Shown piece after piece: positions 1 to 6,742 of a stretch of 64,000 nt of DNA. The notes beneath the pieces were generated by a model that ran no database searches, was not told where the DNA came from, and worked only from the letters and a program-made list of their open reading frames with translations. Each line of letters opens with the position of its first letter. Position 1 is the first letter of the stretch. The stretch lies in NCBI GenBank assembly GCA_964426605.1, contig CAYRQK010000001.1, forward strand, positions 434,001 to 498,000, given 5' to 3'. The stretch is from JAGQNT01 sp964426605 (GTDB lineage Bacteria > Patescibacteriota > Saccharimonadia > Saccharimonadales > UBA4665). The translations under genes were made by a program, and so were the position numbers.

Positions 1-185
1 TGGCCGTCCACGCCCTCGATTTCGAGCATTTCGTTATAGCCAGCGGCGCTGAGGCCGTAAATCCAGGCGATACCATCACCCACGCGCGTCACCACGCCAA
101 CACTTTCGATCTCCGGACGAGCTTTCAGCTCAGTAATCGCCGCCCGAATATCGGCTGATAGTTCTGTTATTGATAAATCTGCCAC
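1..185 (-). CDS. atpA: ATP synthase F1 alpha subunit, N-terminal part (runs off the window)
   Basis: This is the N-terminus of the nucleotide-binding, regulatory alpha subunit of the F1 head. About 61 residues are visible, reading VADLSITELSADIRAAI then the conserved crown segment VESVGVVTRVGDGIAWIYGL-like (seen as ESVGVVTRVGDGIAWIYGL). The start is a GTG at 185, chosen because no ATG lies in frame nearby and the atpH stop codon is only 3 bases upstream. It follows atpH in the usual b-delta-alpha order on the minus strand. The catalytic and P-loop regions lie outside the window. Confidence 0.93.
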   Translation of the reverse strand, partial: MADLSITELSADIRAAITELKARPEIESVGVVTRVGDGIAWIYGLSAAGYNEMLEIEGVDG

Positions 186-188
186 TAT

Positions 189-590
189 TTAATCCTTTCC
201 AGCGGTAAGCTGCTTGAATTTGTTCAATTTAGCCTCTACCGACAAATCCAATTGCTGATTAGCGAGACTCAGGCGCACACCACCGATGATCTCGGGGTCA
301 AGCACTTCGGTCACGATAACCTGCTTGGCATCAGGATAGAGACTCTTAATCTGCTTGGTAACATCTGCCCGGATACCCATCGACAGCGGAAAAGCGCTGG
401 AGGCCAGCACTTCCACCTGGCCAGCCTCGGCCCAATCGGCCTGCACATCACGCAGAATTGAATCAAGCTCCTGCACGCGGCCCTCGGCCAGCAGATATGC
501 CGCCACCTGCTTCGCCAGGTCAGCCGACACACCACTCCGTAGAGTGCGGTCAGCTATTACGCTAGCAATCCGAGTTCGCGGGGCTTTCAT
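189..590 (-). CDS. atpH: ATP synthase F1 delta subunit
   Basis: The delta (OSCP-type) subunit joins the top of F1 to the peripheral stalk. The protein is about 133 residues, shorter than the typical 170-180. The C-terminal segment VTEVLDPEIIGGVRLSLANQ matches the family's most conserved part, where the phrase 'iiGGv.l' is typical. I chose the ATG at 590 (MKAPRTRIAS) because it sits right after the atpF stop. A longer reading from 623 would overlap atpF. Its position between atpF and atpA is the usual operon order. The short N-terminal helical domain is the only oddity. Confidence 0.88.
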   Translation of the reverse strand: MKAPRTRIASVIADRTLRSGVSADLAKQVAAYLLAEGRVQELDSILRDVQADWAEAGQVEVLASSAFPLSMGIRADVTKQIKSLYPDAKQVIVTEVLDPEIIGGVRLSLANQQLDLSVEAKLNKFKQLTAGKD

Positions 591-591
591 G

Positions 592-1122
592 CTACGCTTT
601 CTGCCTCTGCAGGGCGCGGTCAATCAGCTGCGCATCTTTCTTGGCGTCAACCTTTTCGCCAATAATAGCTTCGGTGGCGTCAGAAATAAGCCCGACTAGC
701 TCGCCCTCAAGCTTCTTACGGGCTCGGGCGGTATCAGTCTTGATCCGCTCCTCGGCGTCCTTCAGGATGCCAGCAGCCTTGTCTTGCGCCTTCGATTCGG
801 CCTCATGCACCGTGTCGCGCGAGGTTTCTTGGGCGGCTGCAATGATGCCATCGGCTTCCTGGCGGGCTTTGGCCATCTCCTCGGCAATGGCCGCTTCGAG
901 CTTGGCTTCGTCTTTCTTCATTTTTTCGCCCAGAGCAACACCGTCCTCGATGGTCTTGCGGCGTTCATCCATTAGCTTGACGATCGGACCAAACGCAAAC
1001 CGCTTCAGCACCCAAAAGGCCAGCAAAAAGCTCACCAGCTGGATGACAAGCGCCTTGCCATCGACACCGAGTGCCCCGATGCCGGACGCGCCCTCGCCAA
1101 ATTGTGTCAGTTGATTAATCAT
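592..1122 (-). CDS. atpF: ATP synthase F0 b subunit
   Basis: The b subunit forms the peripheral stalk that holds F1 to the membrane sector. The 176 residues have a short hydrophilic lead, one membrane helix at about 26-45 (VIQLVSFLLAFWVLKRF), the conserved PIVKLMDERRK-like junction, and then a long charged Ala/Glu/Lys coiled coil to the C-terminus. Length and layout are normal for the family. It starts with ATG at 1122 and is separated from atpE upstream by an unusual 166-base spacer with a large palindrome. It is followed directly by atpH. Confidence 0.93.
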   Translation of the reverse strand: MINQLTQFGEGASGIGALGVDGKALVIQLVSFLLAFWVLKRFAFGPIVKLMDERRKTIEDGVALGEKMKKDEAKLEAAIAEEMAKARQEADGIIAAAQETSRDTVHEAESKAQDKAAGILKDAEERIKTDTARARKKLEGELVGLISDATEAIIGEKVDAKKDAQLIDRALQRQKA

Positions 1123-1167
1123 TACACTTTCTCACTTGTCATACCACTATTAAGATTCTGTTGCTGA

Positions 1168-1286
1168 GGATTTTTGCACGATAGTGCAGTTTGTTCGAAC
1201 AGCGAGTACCGTAAGCGAGCCGTACTATACGGTACGGTGAGTGCGGAGCGGAGCTGTTCGGGCAAAATGTGCATCGTGGAAAATCC
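1168..1286. repeat. Large nested palindrome between atpE and atpF
   Basis: The spacer folds back on itself at several levels. Outer arms 1168-1182 and 1273-1286 pair (GGATTTTTGCACGAT with ATCGTGGAAAATCC). A middle pair reads TTTGTTCGAACAGC and GCTGTTCGGGCAAA. Inner arms GTACCGTA and TACGGTAC surround a CCGTAC/GTACGG hairpin. It lies inside the atp operon, so it would form in the mRNA between the c- and b-subunit genes. It could be a processing or stability element that raises c-subunit yield relative to b, a partial terminator, or a small palindromic insertion. No T-run is present. I do not recognise the sequence. Confidence 0.7.
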
Positions 1287-1288
1287 TA

Positions 1289-1534
1289 TTATTTTACGAA
1301 GAAGGTTGCGGCAAAGGCCAGCAATCCGTACACCTCAATCAGACCAACAAACACCAGCGCCTGACCCAAGAACTTGGAAGCTTCTGGGTTACGACCGACT
1401 GCCGACAGGTAGTTGGCGCCAATGAGGCCCATACCAATTGTCGGGCCAATAAAACCGGCGCCAATCATAATGCCGTGTGCCAGCGTCTGTGTGGCTTCTG
1501 GCTGCGTAACTGCAGCTGCGAGTAATGGAAACAT
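1289..1534 (-). CDS. atpE: ATP synthase F0 c subunit
   Basis: The c subunit makes the rotor ring that carries ions across the membrane. The 81 residues form a helical hairpin: a Gly-rich first helix (GIMIGAGFIGPTIGMGLIGA), a polar loop with R48-N49-P50, and a second helix carrying the ion-binding carboxylate Glu67 in FVGLIEVYGLLAF. The residue after Glu67 is Val rather than Ser/Thr and the first helix has no Gln at the usual place, so proton rather than sodium coupling is likely (inference). A strong ribosome binding site AAGGAG precedes the ATG. The gene lies between atpB and atpF. Confidence 0.95.
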   Translation of the reverse strand: MFPLLAAAVTQPEATQTLAHGIMIGAGFIGPTIGMGLIGANYLSAVGRNPEASKFLGQALVFVGLIEVYGLLAFAATFFVK

Positions 1535-1656
1535 GTGTTATTTCTCCTTATTTACGTTATGTTCAATATCTGCGTCCATACTATCTCTGGCCGGAATTGA
1601 GACATCTTCTTGGTTAGAAGATAGCCCTGTCCGACCACGCAAGTACACACGCGTCA

Positions 1657-2517
1657 TCATCCTTTGGCTCCCTGCGGAACTGCACTCATTGTTTCAGCTC
1701 CGGCAACTTCGGTCAAGTCGTGCTCGCCGTGCTTCTCGGCCGAACTATTAACCGAAATAGCCAGGTAGTTAACCGCCAGGATAACAAAAATATAGGCTTG
1801 CAGTGCACCCACACCCAATTCGAGCAGTGTAAATGGCAGTGCCGTAATGGGAGACAGCACACTGGCCGGCGCCAGCAAGCCACCCAAATAAGCGAACACA
1901 GCGATGACAATCTCGCCAATAGCCATGTTCAGGAACAATCGAAGCGCCAGACTAAGCGCCCGCGTCAGGTCAGTAATCATCTCGATGATGCCGATCACCA
2001 GATACAACGGGTTGAGCGGACTACCCATGAAGAAGTGCCGGATATATTTACCAAGCCCGCCAGCCTCCCGGATCGAAGCCGCATACACCACACCCATCGT
2101 CACCAGCCCCAGCGCCAACGTCGTATTGAGGTCGGCTGTCATTGGCCTAAGCAGCGGATGGCCATGCACCTGCAGCGCATCACCTACACCCGGGATAAGC
2201 CCTGACCAGTTATGCAGCAAGATGAAGAAAAACAATGTCATGAAAAACGGAATGTATTTTTTAGCGGTTTTCTTATCGGTGAAGGCGCCCTCCACGGTAC
2301 TGATCATAAAACCAGCAATGGCCTCGACATACTGGACAACACCACCCTTGGGTCGCACTGTCGCCTTGCGGGCAACAGCCAGCAGCAGCACCAGCATAAG
2401 CACGGCGATGACCCAGCCATATACGATCGAATTGGTGATGTGCGCTCCAAACAGCATAAAATCGGTGCCCGGCGCCACGTGCACAATTGGCCCGTCAGCA
2501 GCAAAGCGGGTGAGCAT
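1657..2517 (-). CDS. atpB: ATP synthase F0 a subunit
   Basis: The a subunit is the stator channel that works against the c-ring. The protein is hydrophobic with about five or six membrane helices. It has the conserved helix ALSLALRLFLNMAIGE, whose Arg is the essential one facing the ring. The N-terminal LTRFAADGPIVHVAPGTDFM segment is typical of the family. I chose the ATG at 2517 because AAGGA lies 8 bases upstream. An ATG at 2526 would overlap the upstream stop. The C-terminus is extended and polar. The gene follows the atpI-like gene. Confidence 0.94.
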   Translation of the reverse strand: MLTRFAADGPIVHVAPGTDFMLFGAHITNSIVYGWVIAVLMLVLLLAVARKATVRPKGGVVQYVEAIAGFMISTVEGAFTDKKTAKKYIPFFMTLFFFILLHNWSGLIPGVGDALQVHGHPLLRPMTADLNTTLALGLVTMGVVYAASIREAGGLGKYIRHFFMGSPLNPLYLVIGIIEMITDLTRALSLALRLFLNMAIGEIVIAVFAYLGGLLAPASVLSPITALPFTLLELGVGALQAYIFVILAVNYLAISVNSSAEKHGEHDLTEVAGAETMSAVPQGAKG

Positions 2518-2518
2518 A

Positions 2519-2881
2519 CTAAGCATCCTTGTCGTCCTCTTCGTACTGTTTTTGGATAGCACGCTTTTGGGCAGTAGTCAGTTTTGGCACTGGCAGGCTA
2601 TTGGCAACCCGCATGGTCCGCCACATCACCGCACTCGAAGTCAGCAGCGCAATGGCTAGTCCAATAAATACATACAGATGTGACGTATCGAATGTTTTGT
2701 CCAACTGCACACCAATAAGTATTGGTACTAACATAGCGATTGCCAATTGCCACGACATGTTCAGCGCCATCGTCAGAAATTGACTGCGCTGTGTTGCCGC
2801 CTCTCGGCTAGCGGAAGCTGTCGTATTCTTTCCACCCATAGCACTATGCGGCGTAGTAGGGTGCGCTGCGGATTTACTCAT
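2519..2881 (-). CDS. AtpI/AtpZ-like small membrane protein, first gene of the atp operon
   Basis: The protein is small (about 120 residues). It has a polar, Ser/Thr-rich N-terminus, two membrane helices (FLTMALNMSWQLAIAMLVPI and LYVFIGLAIALLTSSAV) and a basic-acidic tail ending KQYEEDDKDA. Two-helix proteins of this kind (AtpI, AtpZ, 'AtpQ-like') usually head F-ATPase operons, where they help ring assembly or magnesium/calcium flux. The motif LIGVQLDKTFDTS matches the 'G..lD..fgt.P' signature of AtpI/AtpZ. A -10 box (TATAGT, 2896-2891) lies only 9 bases before the ATG at 2881. An alternative ATG is at 2890. Confidence 0.75.
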   Translation of the reverse strand: MSKSAAHPTTPHSAMGGKNTTASASREAATQRSQFLTMALNMSWQLAIAMLVPILIGVQLDKTFDTSHLYVFIGLAIALLTSSAVMWRTMRVANSLPVPKLTTAQKRAIQKQYEEDDKDA

Positions 2882-2890
2882 CTTTCTCAT

Positions 2891-2920
2891 ACTATAACAG
2901 ATGGGGATGACCTTGTGCAA
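2891..2920 (-). promoter_or_regulatory. Putative promoter of the atp operon
   Basis: On the minus strand TTGCAC is followed after 18 bases by TATAGT (2896-2891). Transcription would begin close to 2884, within a few bases of the first ATG, giving a nearly leaderless atp operon mRNA. Confidence 0.5.
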
Positions 2921-3004
2921 CAGGTTTGCTGAGAATATCCCGACAGTTTGCCGTGCATCTTTCTCGTGATAGAAGATCTATGTTCCGACCAGAACATCTA
3001 ATAC

Positions 3005-3032
3005 TTTACAAAGTATAGTGCAGTGCTATACT
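3005..3032 (+). promoter_or_regulatory. Promoter of the glutaredoxin gene
   Basis: TTTACA (3005-3010), a 16-base spacer and an extended -10 TGCTATACT (hexamer 3027-3032). Only 6 bases separate the hexamer from the ATG at 3039, so the transcript should start at or next to the start codon. Confidence 0.7.
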
Positions 3033-3038
3033 GAAAGC

Positions 3039-3278
3039 ATGAACACAAAATCCATCACCATATATTCGGCAGATTGGTGCGCCTACTGCCACGCTGCAAA
3101 AGACTATCTAAACAAACTAGGGGTCAAGTTCGAAGAGAGAAACGTCGAAGAAAAGCAAGAGTATGCGCAGGAATGCGTCCAGAAATCTGGTCAAAGGGGC
3201 ATCCCGGTCCTAGACATCGACGGTCAGATCATTGTTGGTTTCGATCGACCCCGCATCGACGCCGCCCTCCAAGCCTAG
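3039..3278 (+). CDS. Glutaredoxin-like redox protein
   Basis: A small thiol-disulfide oxidoreductase of 79 residues, the usual size of a single-domain glutaredoxin or NrdH. The active site is C14-A-Y-C17 in YSADWCAYCHAAKDYL. The cis-proline loop is GIPVLDIDG, followed by the C-terminal GFDRPRIDAAL segment. The CAYC sequence differs from the classic CPYC. The 'GI/TVPvl.idg....G.d...i..al' layout is closest to the Mrx1/glutaredoxin-3 type. It probably reduces cytosolic disulfides with thioredoxin reductase or a small thiol. The ATG at 3039 is chosen because of the -10 box just upstream. It diverges from the atp operon. Confidence 0.9.
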   Translation: MNTKSITIYSADWCAYCHAAKDYLNKLGVKFEERNVEEKQEYAQECVQKSGQRGIPVLDIDGQIIVGFDRPRIDAALQA

Positions 3279-3364
3279 ATTTAGACATAAATATGTGAGA
3301 TATATCTCACATCGTCCCCGGAATGTATCTGCTACTATAAAGGTAGCTAAACAAGGAACGCGCT

Positions 3365-3784
3365 ATGCCCGGGCAATCACCACTCAGCAAGCCGGAGTTT
3401 ATTGTTTCCCATCTCGATGAGGCAGCTATCCCGGCACGCCTGCTAGAGGAAAGCATCTTTGCACATCCAGAAGCCTATCAGGATTCGTCGTCAGATCAGG
3501 CGACAGGATTAGACGAGGAGGCCCAAGAGCGCTTCGCTAATTTCTTCCAGCAAGGCTACTACAAACAGGTTGGGTTTGATGAGATGACTGAAGAATCACT
3601 AGATACCAACCCGGAACACGCCCGGGTGGTTAGCGAGTTCCGGAGTGCCAAGGAAGACAAACGGGAGCAGGCCAGGGAGTTGGTCGGTCGGTCGCGGATC
3701 GCCATCTTTGCTGGCCGAGTCGCACTCTGGCAAGCAGCGCGACCGAACCAAACCACCGAAGACGACTTGCGGCACTCGGCATAA
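3365..3784 (+). CDS. Uncharacterised acidic protein
   Basis: I do not recognise this 139-residue protein. It is soluble, acidic in the middle and basic and helical toward the end (SEFRSAKEDKREQARELVGR then AIFAGRVALWQAARPN). There are no membrane segments or obvious catalytic motifs. The start is supported by AAGGA 7-8 bases before the ATG and a TACTATAA-like box near 3333-3341. The final helix is amphipathic. It ends just before the promoter of the corrinoid adenosyltransferase gene, with which it may share expression. Confidence 0.65.
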   Translation: MPGQSPLSKPEFIVSHLDEAAIPARLLEESIFAHPEAYQDSSSDQATGLDEEAQERFANFFQQGYYKQVGFDEMTEESLDTNPEHARVVSEFRSAKEDKREQARELVGRSRIAIFAGRVALWQAARPNQTTEDDLRHSA

Positions 3785-3793
3785 TCAAAGTGC

Positions 3794-3799
3794 TATCAT
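3794..3799 (+). promoter_or_regulatory. -10 box for the adenosyltransferase gene
   Basis: Extended -10 TGCTATCAT with the hexamer at 3794-3799, ending 7 bases before the ATG at 3807. This predicts a leaderless mRNA. Confidence 0.55.
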
Positions 3800-3806
3800 A
3801 GACGCA

Positions 3807-4376
3807 ATGTCACTAGAGGATTACAAGACAAAACAATCGGTGGTGCTGGTGTACACCGGAGACAGCAAGGGCAAGACTAGCGCAAGCCTGGGCCTGATGG
3901 TACGCGCCCTCGGTAACCGCTGGAATGTGGCCTATATTCAGTTTATTAAATATTGGGGCGTCGGCGAGCACGTGTTTATTCGTGACATCATGCCCATCTA
4001 CAAGGATCAGCTGACGTTTATCAAGGGTGGAAAAGGGTTTTATAAGGCAGGCGAGCTAAGTGCCGAGTTTGTGACCGAGGAGCAGCACAAGCAGGCCGCC
4101 CTTGAGACGTATCAGGAGGCTCTCAAATTAGCCACCAGTGGTGACTACGACCTCGTCATCTGCGACGAAATCAACAACGCTGTCCATGACGGCCTACTAT
4201 CACAAGACCAGCTGCAGGCCCTCCTGGAAGGCCATGCGGTCAATACTAGCTTGTGCCTGACGGGTCGCAACTTCCCCAAGGAGCTACTCAAATACACCGA
4301 CATCGCCACCGACATGCACAAACTCAAACACCATTTCGATGACAAATTTCTGGCCAACAAAGGCATTGACTTCTAG
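3807..4376 (+). CDS. cobO: Corrinoid adenosyltransferase (CobA/CobO/BtuR family)
   Basis: The enzyme transfers the adenosyl group of ATP to reduced corrinoids, making the adenosylcobalamin-type cofactor. The 189 residues show the family's altered P-loop TGDSKGKTSASLGL near the N-terminus, GHRVAYIQFIK-like NVAYIQFIKYW, and the DLVICDEINNAVHDGLL Walker-B-like segment. Near the end LCLTGRNFPKELL matches the family's 'v.TGR.ap..l'. Length is typical. The start at 3807 is chosen for the -10 box 7 bases upstream. No other cobalamin gene is visible, so the cell may salvage corrinoids or use the protein for another purpose (inference). Confidence 0.92.
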   Translation: MSLEDYKTKQSVVLVYTGDSKGKTSASLGLMVRALGNRWNVAYIQFIKYWGVGEHVFIRDIMPIYKDQLTFIKGGKGFYKAGELSAEFVTEEQHKQAALETYQEALKLATSGDYDLVICDEINNAVHDGLLSQDQLQALLEGHAVNTSLCLTGRNFPKELLKYTDIATDMHKLKHHFDDKFLANKGIDF

Positions 4377-4422
4377 TCTGCCCGGTTACATAGTGTAGTC
4401 ATAGACAACAAGGGAATGAGCC

Positions 4423-4818
4423 ATGAACACACCCGAGCAGAACTCTATCGATGAAACCTCACGGGCAAGGTTACTCGGTGTCATGTCCGACTGTATCGCC
4501 AATGCCCCCGCACTGTATACCCAAAATCAGATTGCTCAGTTATACGTTAGTGAGTTTTGCCAAGACGCTCCGCTCGGATATGACAGTGCCATAGACCAAG
4601 CAAACATGAAAGATGACCCGCTTATAAACGAACTCAATCTGTGCCTGGCCGGTTTGGGTGGGAGCCTGCGCCATGATCCATACGTCATTACCGCTTTCCG
4701 GGGCCACGACCTATCACGCAGCGTCTGGTTGGTTGAGCTGACAGACAGCAGCGGCAAACCCATCGGACAAAAAGAAGCCGACAGTGCGAACCTTGCAGAA
4801 GTTTTGAAGCTTGTATAA
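4423..4818 (+). CDS. Uncharacterised protein
   Basis: I do not recognise this 131-residue soluble protein. It contains a helical N-terminal half with the segment LYTQNQIAQLYVSEFCQD. The second half, YVITAFRGHDLSRSVWLVEL and TDSSGKPIGQKE, looks like a small beta-sheet domain. No signal peptide or membrane helix is present. An AAGGGAATGAG sequence precedes the ATG and may be its ribosome binding site. The stop codon overlaps the -10 box of the next gene, so the next gene can be transcribed separately. Confidence 0.65.
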   Translation: MNTPEQNSIDETSRARLLGVMSDCIANAPALYTQNQIAQLYVSEFCQDAPLGYDSAIDQANMKDDPLINELNLCLAGLGGSLRHDPYVITAFRGHDLSRSVWLVELTDSSGKPIGQKEADSANLAEVLKLV

Positions 4819-4819
4819 T
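4814..4819 (+). promoter_or_regulatory. -10 box overlapping the stop codon of the preceding gene
   Basis: A consensus TATAAT at 4814-4819 covers the TAA stop of the upstream gene and ends 7 bases before the ATG at 4827, giving a leaderless transcript. Confidence 0.6.
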
Positions 4820-4826
4820 AAGCAAC

Positions 4827-5342
4827 ATGAGCACAACACTGTACATTTTTGTGGGATATCCTGGAGCGGGCAAGACCACCGTGGCGCAGATCATTTGCGG
4901 TGCATCAGGAGCGGTGCATATCTGGGCCGATCGTGAACGCCAGCAGATGTTTGGCGAACCAACCCACAGCCCCAAGGAAAGCCAGCAACTGTATGAGCAC
5001 CTCAATGAGGAGACACGTAGGCTGCTCTCGGAGGGCACCAGTGTGGTGTTCGATACTAACTTCAACTTCTATAGAGACCGCGAACATCTGCGGCACATCG
5101 CCCAGGAGGCTGGCGCTGACGTTAAGCTCATTTGGCTCAAAACGGGCAAGGACTTAGCGCAACATCGAGCCGTCAACGATTCGCACGGACAACCAACACG
5201 TTTGTATGGCAATATGAGCAGCGATACGTTTGAGCGGATTGCCGGCCACCTAGAAGAGCCCAAAACCAGCGAGCACCCTATTGTATTCATCGGTAAAAAA
5301 CTACAAAAAACAGAGGTATTAGACAAACTAGGTCTGTTATGA
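4827..5342 (+). CDS. P-loop kinase of the zeta-toxin/AAA_33 type
   Basis: A 171-residue ATP-binding protein with Walker A GYPGAGKTT at residues 10-18. It has a DRERQQMFG segment where this family binds its substrate, and VVFDTNFNFYRDRE as the Walker-B-like strand followed by a conserved helix. Relatives phosphorylate small molecules, nucleic acid ends or sugars (polynucleotide kinase-like, zeta toxin-like, gluconate kinase-like); the substrate cannot be read from sequence. No antitoxin gene lies next to it. Its end overlaps the start of the nuclease gene by ATGA, so the two are translationally coupled. Confidence 0.8.
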   Translation: MSTTLYIFVGYPGAGKTTVAQIICGASGAVHIWADRERQQMFGEPTHSPKESQQLYEHLNEETRRLLSEGTSVVFDTNFNFYRDREHLRHIAQEAGADVKLIWLKTGKDLAQHRAVNDSHGQPTRLYGNMSSDTFERIAGHLEEPKTSEHPIVFIGKKLQKTEVLDKLGLL

Positions 5343-5926
5343 GCACGATGCGATTAAGGCGGCGACACATTTCGTGGCTGACGCTGATCATTGCCATCTT
5401 CATCCTACTGGGCCAGCACTATGGCTGGTTCAACAAGCTTGACCAGGCCGCAACGACCACTGACCCAGGTCTCTACAGTATCGACCACTATGTCGACGGT
5501 GATACCATCGCCATCAATATGAATGGCACGGTCGAGAATGTGCGCTTTATTGGCATCGATACGCCCGAAACCCACAAACCCAACACTCCAGTGCAGTGCT
5601 ATGGTCCAGCCGCTGCGGCGCATACCAAAAATGTCATCGCCGCAGCCGGCGGCAGGGTACGCCTGGTATCAGACAGCCTCAGCACCAACCGTGATCGCTA
5701 CGACCGTTTGCTACGCTACGTGTACTTACCGGACGGCACCAATGTCAACGAGCTGAACGTCCAACAAGGTTACGCGTTCTATTATCCATATTTTCCATTC
5801 AGCAAGTCTGCCGCTTTTGAGGCCGACGAACAGCAAGCCATGGCCAAGCACCTGGGCCTGTGGGGTCATTGTCACCCCACGCCCAGCGATGACGGTGGCT
5901 ACAAGATGAACGAACTGGCCGGCTAA
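5339..5926 (+). CDS. Membrane-anchored staphylococcal-type nuclease (thermonuclease)
   Basis: An SNase-fold calcium-dependent nuclease of 195 residues. A basic start followed by one hydrophobic helix (WLTLIIAIFILLGQHYGW, about 14-31) anchors it or exports it. The catalytic domain shows YVDGDTIAINM, the active-site strand NVRFIGIDTPET, and RYDRLLRYVYLPDGTNVN with the second catalytic arginine region. NVQQGYAFYYPY follows, where the family has 'G.A.vy'. C-terminal GLWGHC is also typical. A surface nuclease could degrade environmental DNA for nucleotide salvage, as expected in a cell dependent on others (inference). The start overlaps the kinase stop by 4 bases. Confidence 0.9.
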   Translation: MSTMRLRRRHISWLTLIIAIFILLGQHYGWFNKLDQAATTTDPGLYSIDHYVDGDTIAINMNGTVENVRFIGIDTPETHKPNTPVQCYGPAAAAHTKNVIAAAGGRVRLVSDSLSTNRDRYDRLLRYVYLPDGTNVNELNVQQGYAFYYPYFPFSKSAAFEADEQQAMAKHLGLWGHCHPTPSDDGGYKMNELAG

Positions 5927-6729
5927 TCGTCTAGCGGGGTACGGCCAACAACTCGAGCCGACCATTCCGCCAGGCCAAACAAGGGTGTGATGGCGTACAG
6001 CAACACATCGCCAAACAGCCAACAAATCGGCCACGTCTTGATACCATGAATCCGCAGTGTGCGTGGCCACATCTGCAGATACTCCCACAATTCGTGCCGA
6101 CTCGATCGCACCCGGCGCAGCTGCACGTGTACTTTGACACGCCTATCATACACGATAGGCACACCTAGGTGATGCAGGTGAATCGCTAGGTCAAGGTCCT
6201 CGTGGATGTCATTGCGCAAGCACACATCCTCTTTTACTTCACGCCATAACGTTTTTGGGAGAGCCGTATTAGAACCCCACAATACGGGGTGTCCCGCGAG
6301 CAGAGCATTGAATCGAAAAACAAACAGATTATACACAGCGCTCACGACATGTGGCAATCGGACATTATAAAAAAATGCAGCACCAGTCCAAGCAGTCTGC
6401 ATGGCTTGCGGCCGCTCAAAATAGTGCTGTACCTGGGCCGTCCAGTTTGGCGGCAACACAGCATCGGCATCGATACGAGCGAGCAGGTCACCGGTGGCTG
6501 CGCCAAAGCCAGCATTGCGTGCATAGACTCGACCTTGGGTTGCCTCGCTCAGTAACCGTACAAAATCATAACGCTTGGCAATCTCGGCGGTTTTGTCAGT
6601 GGAGTTATTATCGACGACAATCACCTCAAACGGCTTAATCGTCTGTGCGGCGACCGAATCGAGGCAGCGCGCCAGATAGCGCTCTTCGTTATAAGCAGGT
6701 ATGATAAGGCTAATGCGTAGATCGCTCAC
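5923..6729 (-). CDS. Glycosyltransferase family 2
   Basis: The GT-A fold enzyme transfers sugar from a nucleotide sugar. The 268 residues begin LRISLIIPAYNEERYLARCL and show NNSTDKTAEIAKR and the metal-binding DADAVLPPNW. DLDLAIHLHHLG follows, where family 2 has its catalytic 'ED.dl..R' region. The C-terminal end is hydrophobic (WPICWLFGDVLLYAITPLFGL) and may touch the membrane. The start codon is GTG at 6729, with TACAAT (6743-6738) 8 bases upstream, so it is likely leaderless. It diverges from the GH5-like gene with only 13 bases between start codons. It overlaps the nuclease 3' end by 4 bases. Confidence 0.88.
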   Translation of the reverse strand: MSDLRISLIIPAYNEERYLARCLDSVAAQTIKPFEVIVVDNNSTDKTAEIAKRYDFVRLLSEATQGRVYARNAGFGAATGDLLARIDADAVLPPNWTAQVQHYFERPQAMQTAWTGAAFFYNVRLPHVVSAVYNLFVFRFNALLAGHPVLWGSNTALPKTLWREVKEDVCLRNDIHEDLDLAIHLHHLGVPIVYDRRVKVHVQLRRVRSSRHELWEYLQMWPRTLRIHGIKTWPICWLFGDVLLYAITPLFGLAEWSARVVGRTPLDD

Positions 6730-6742
6730 AAGAATACATTGT

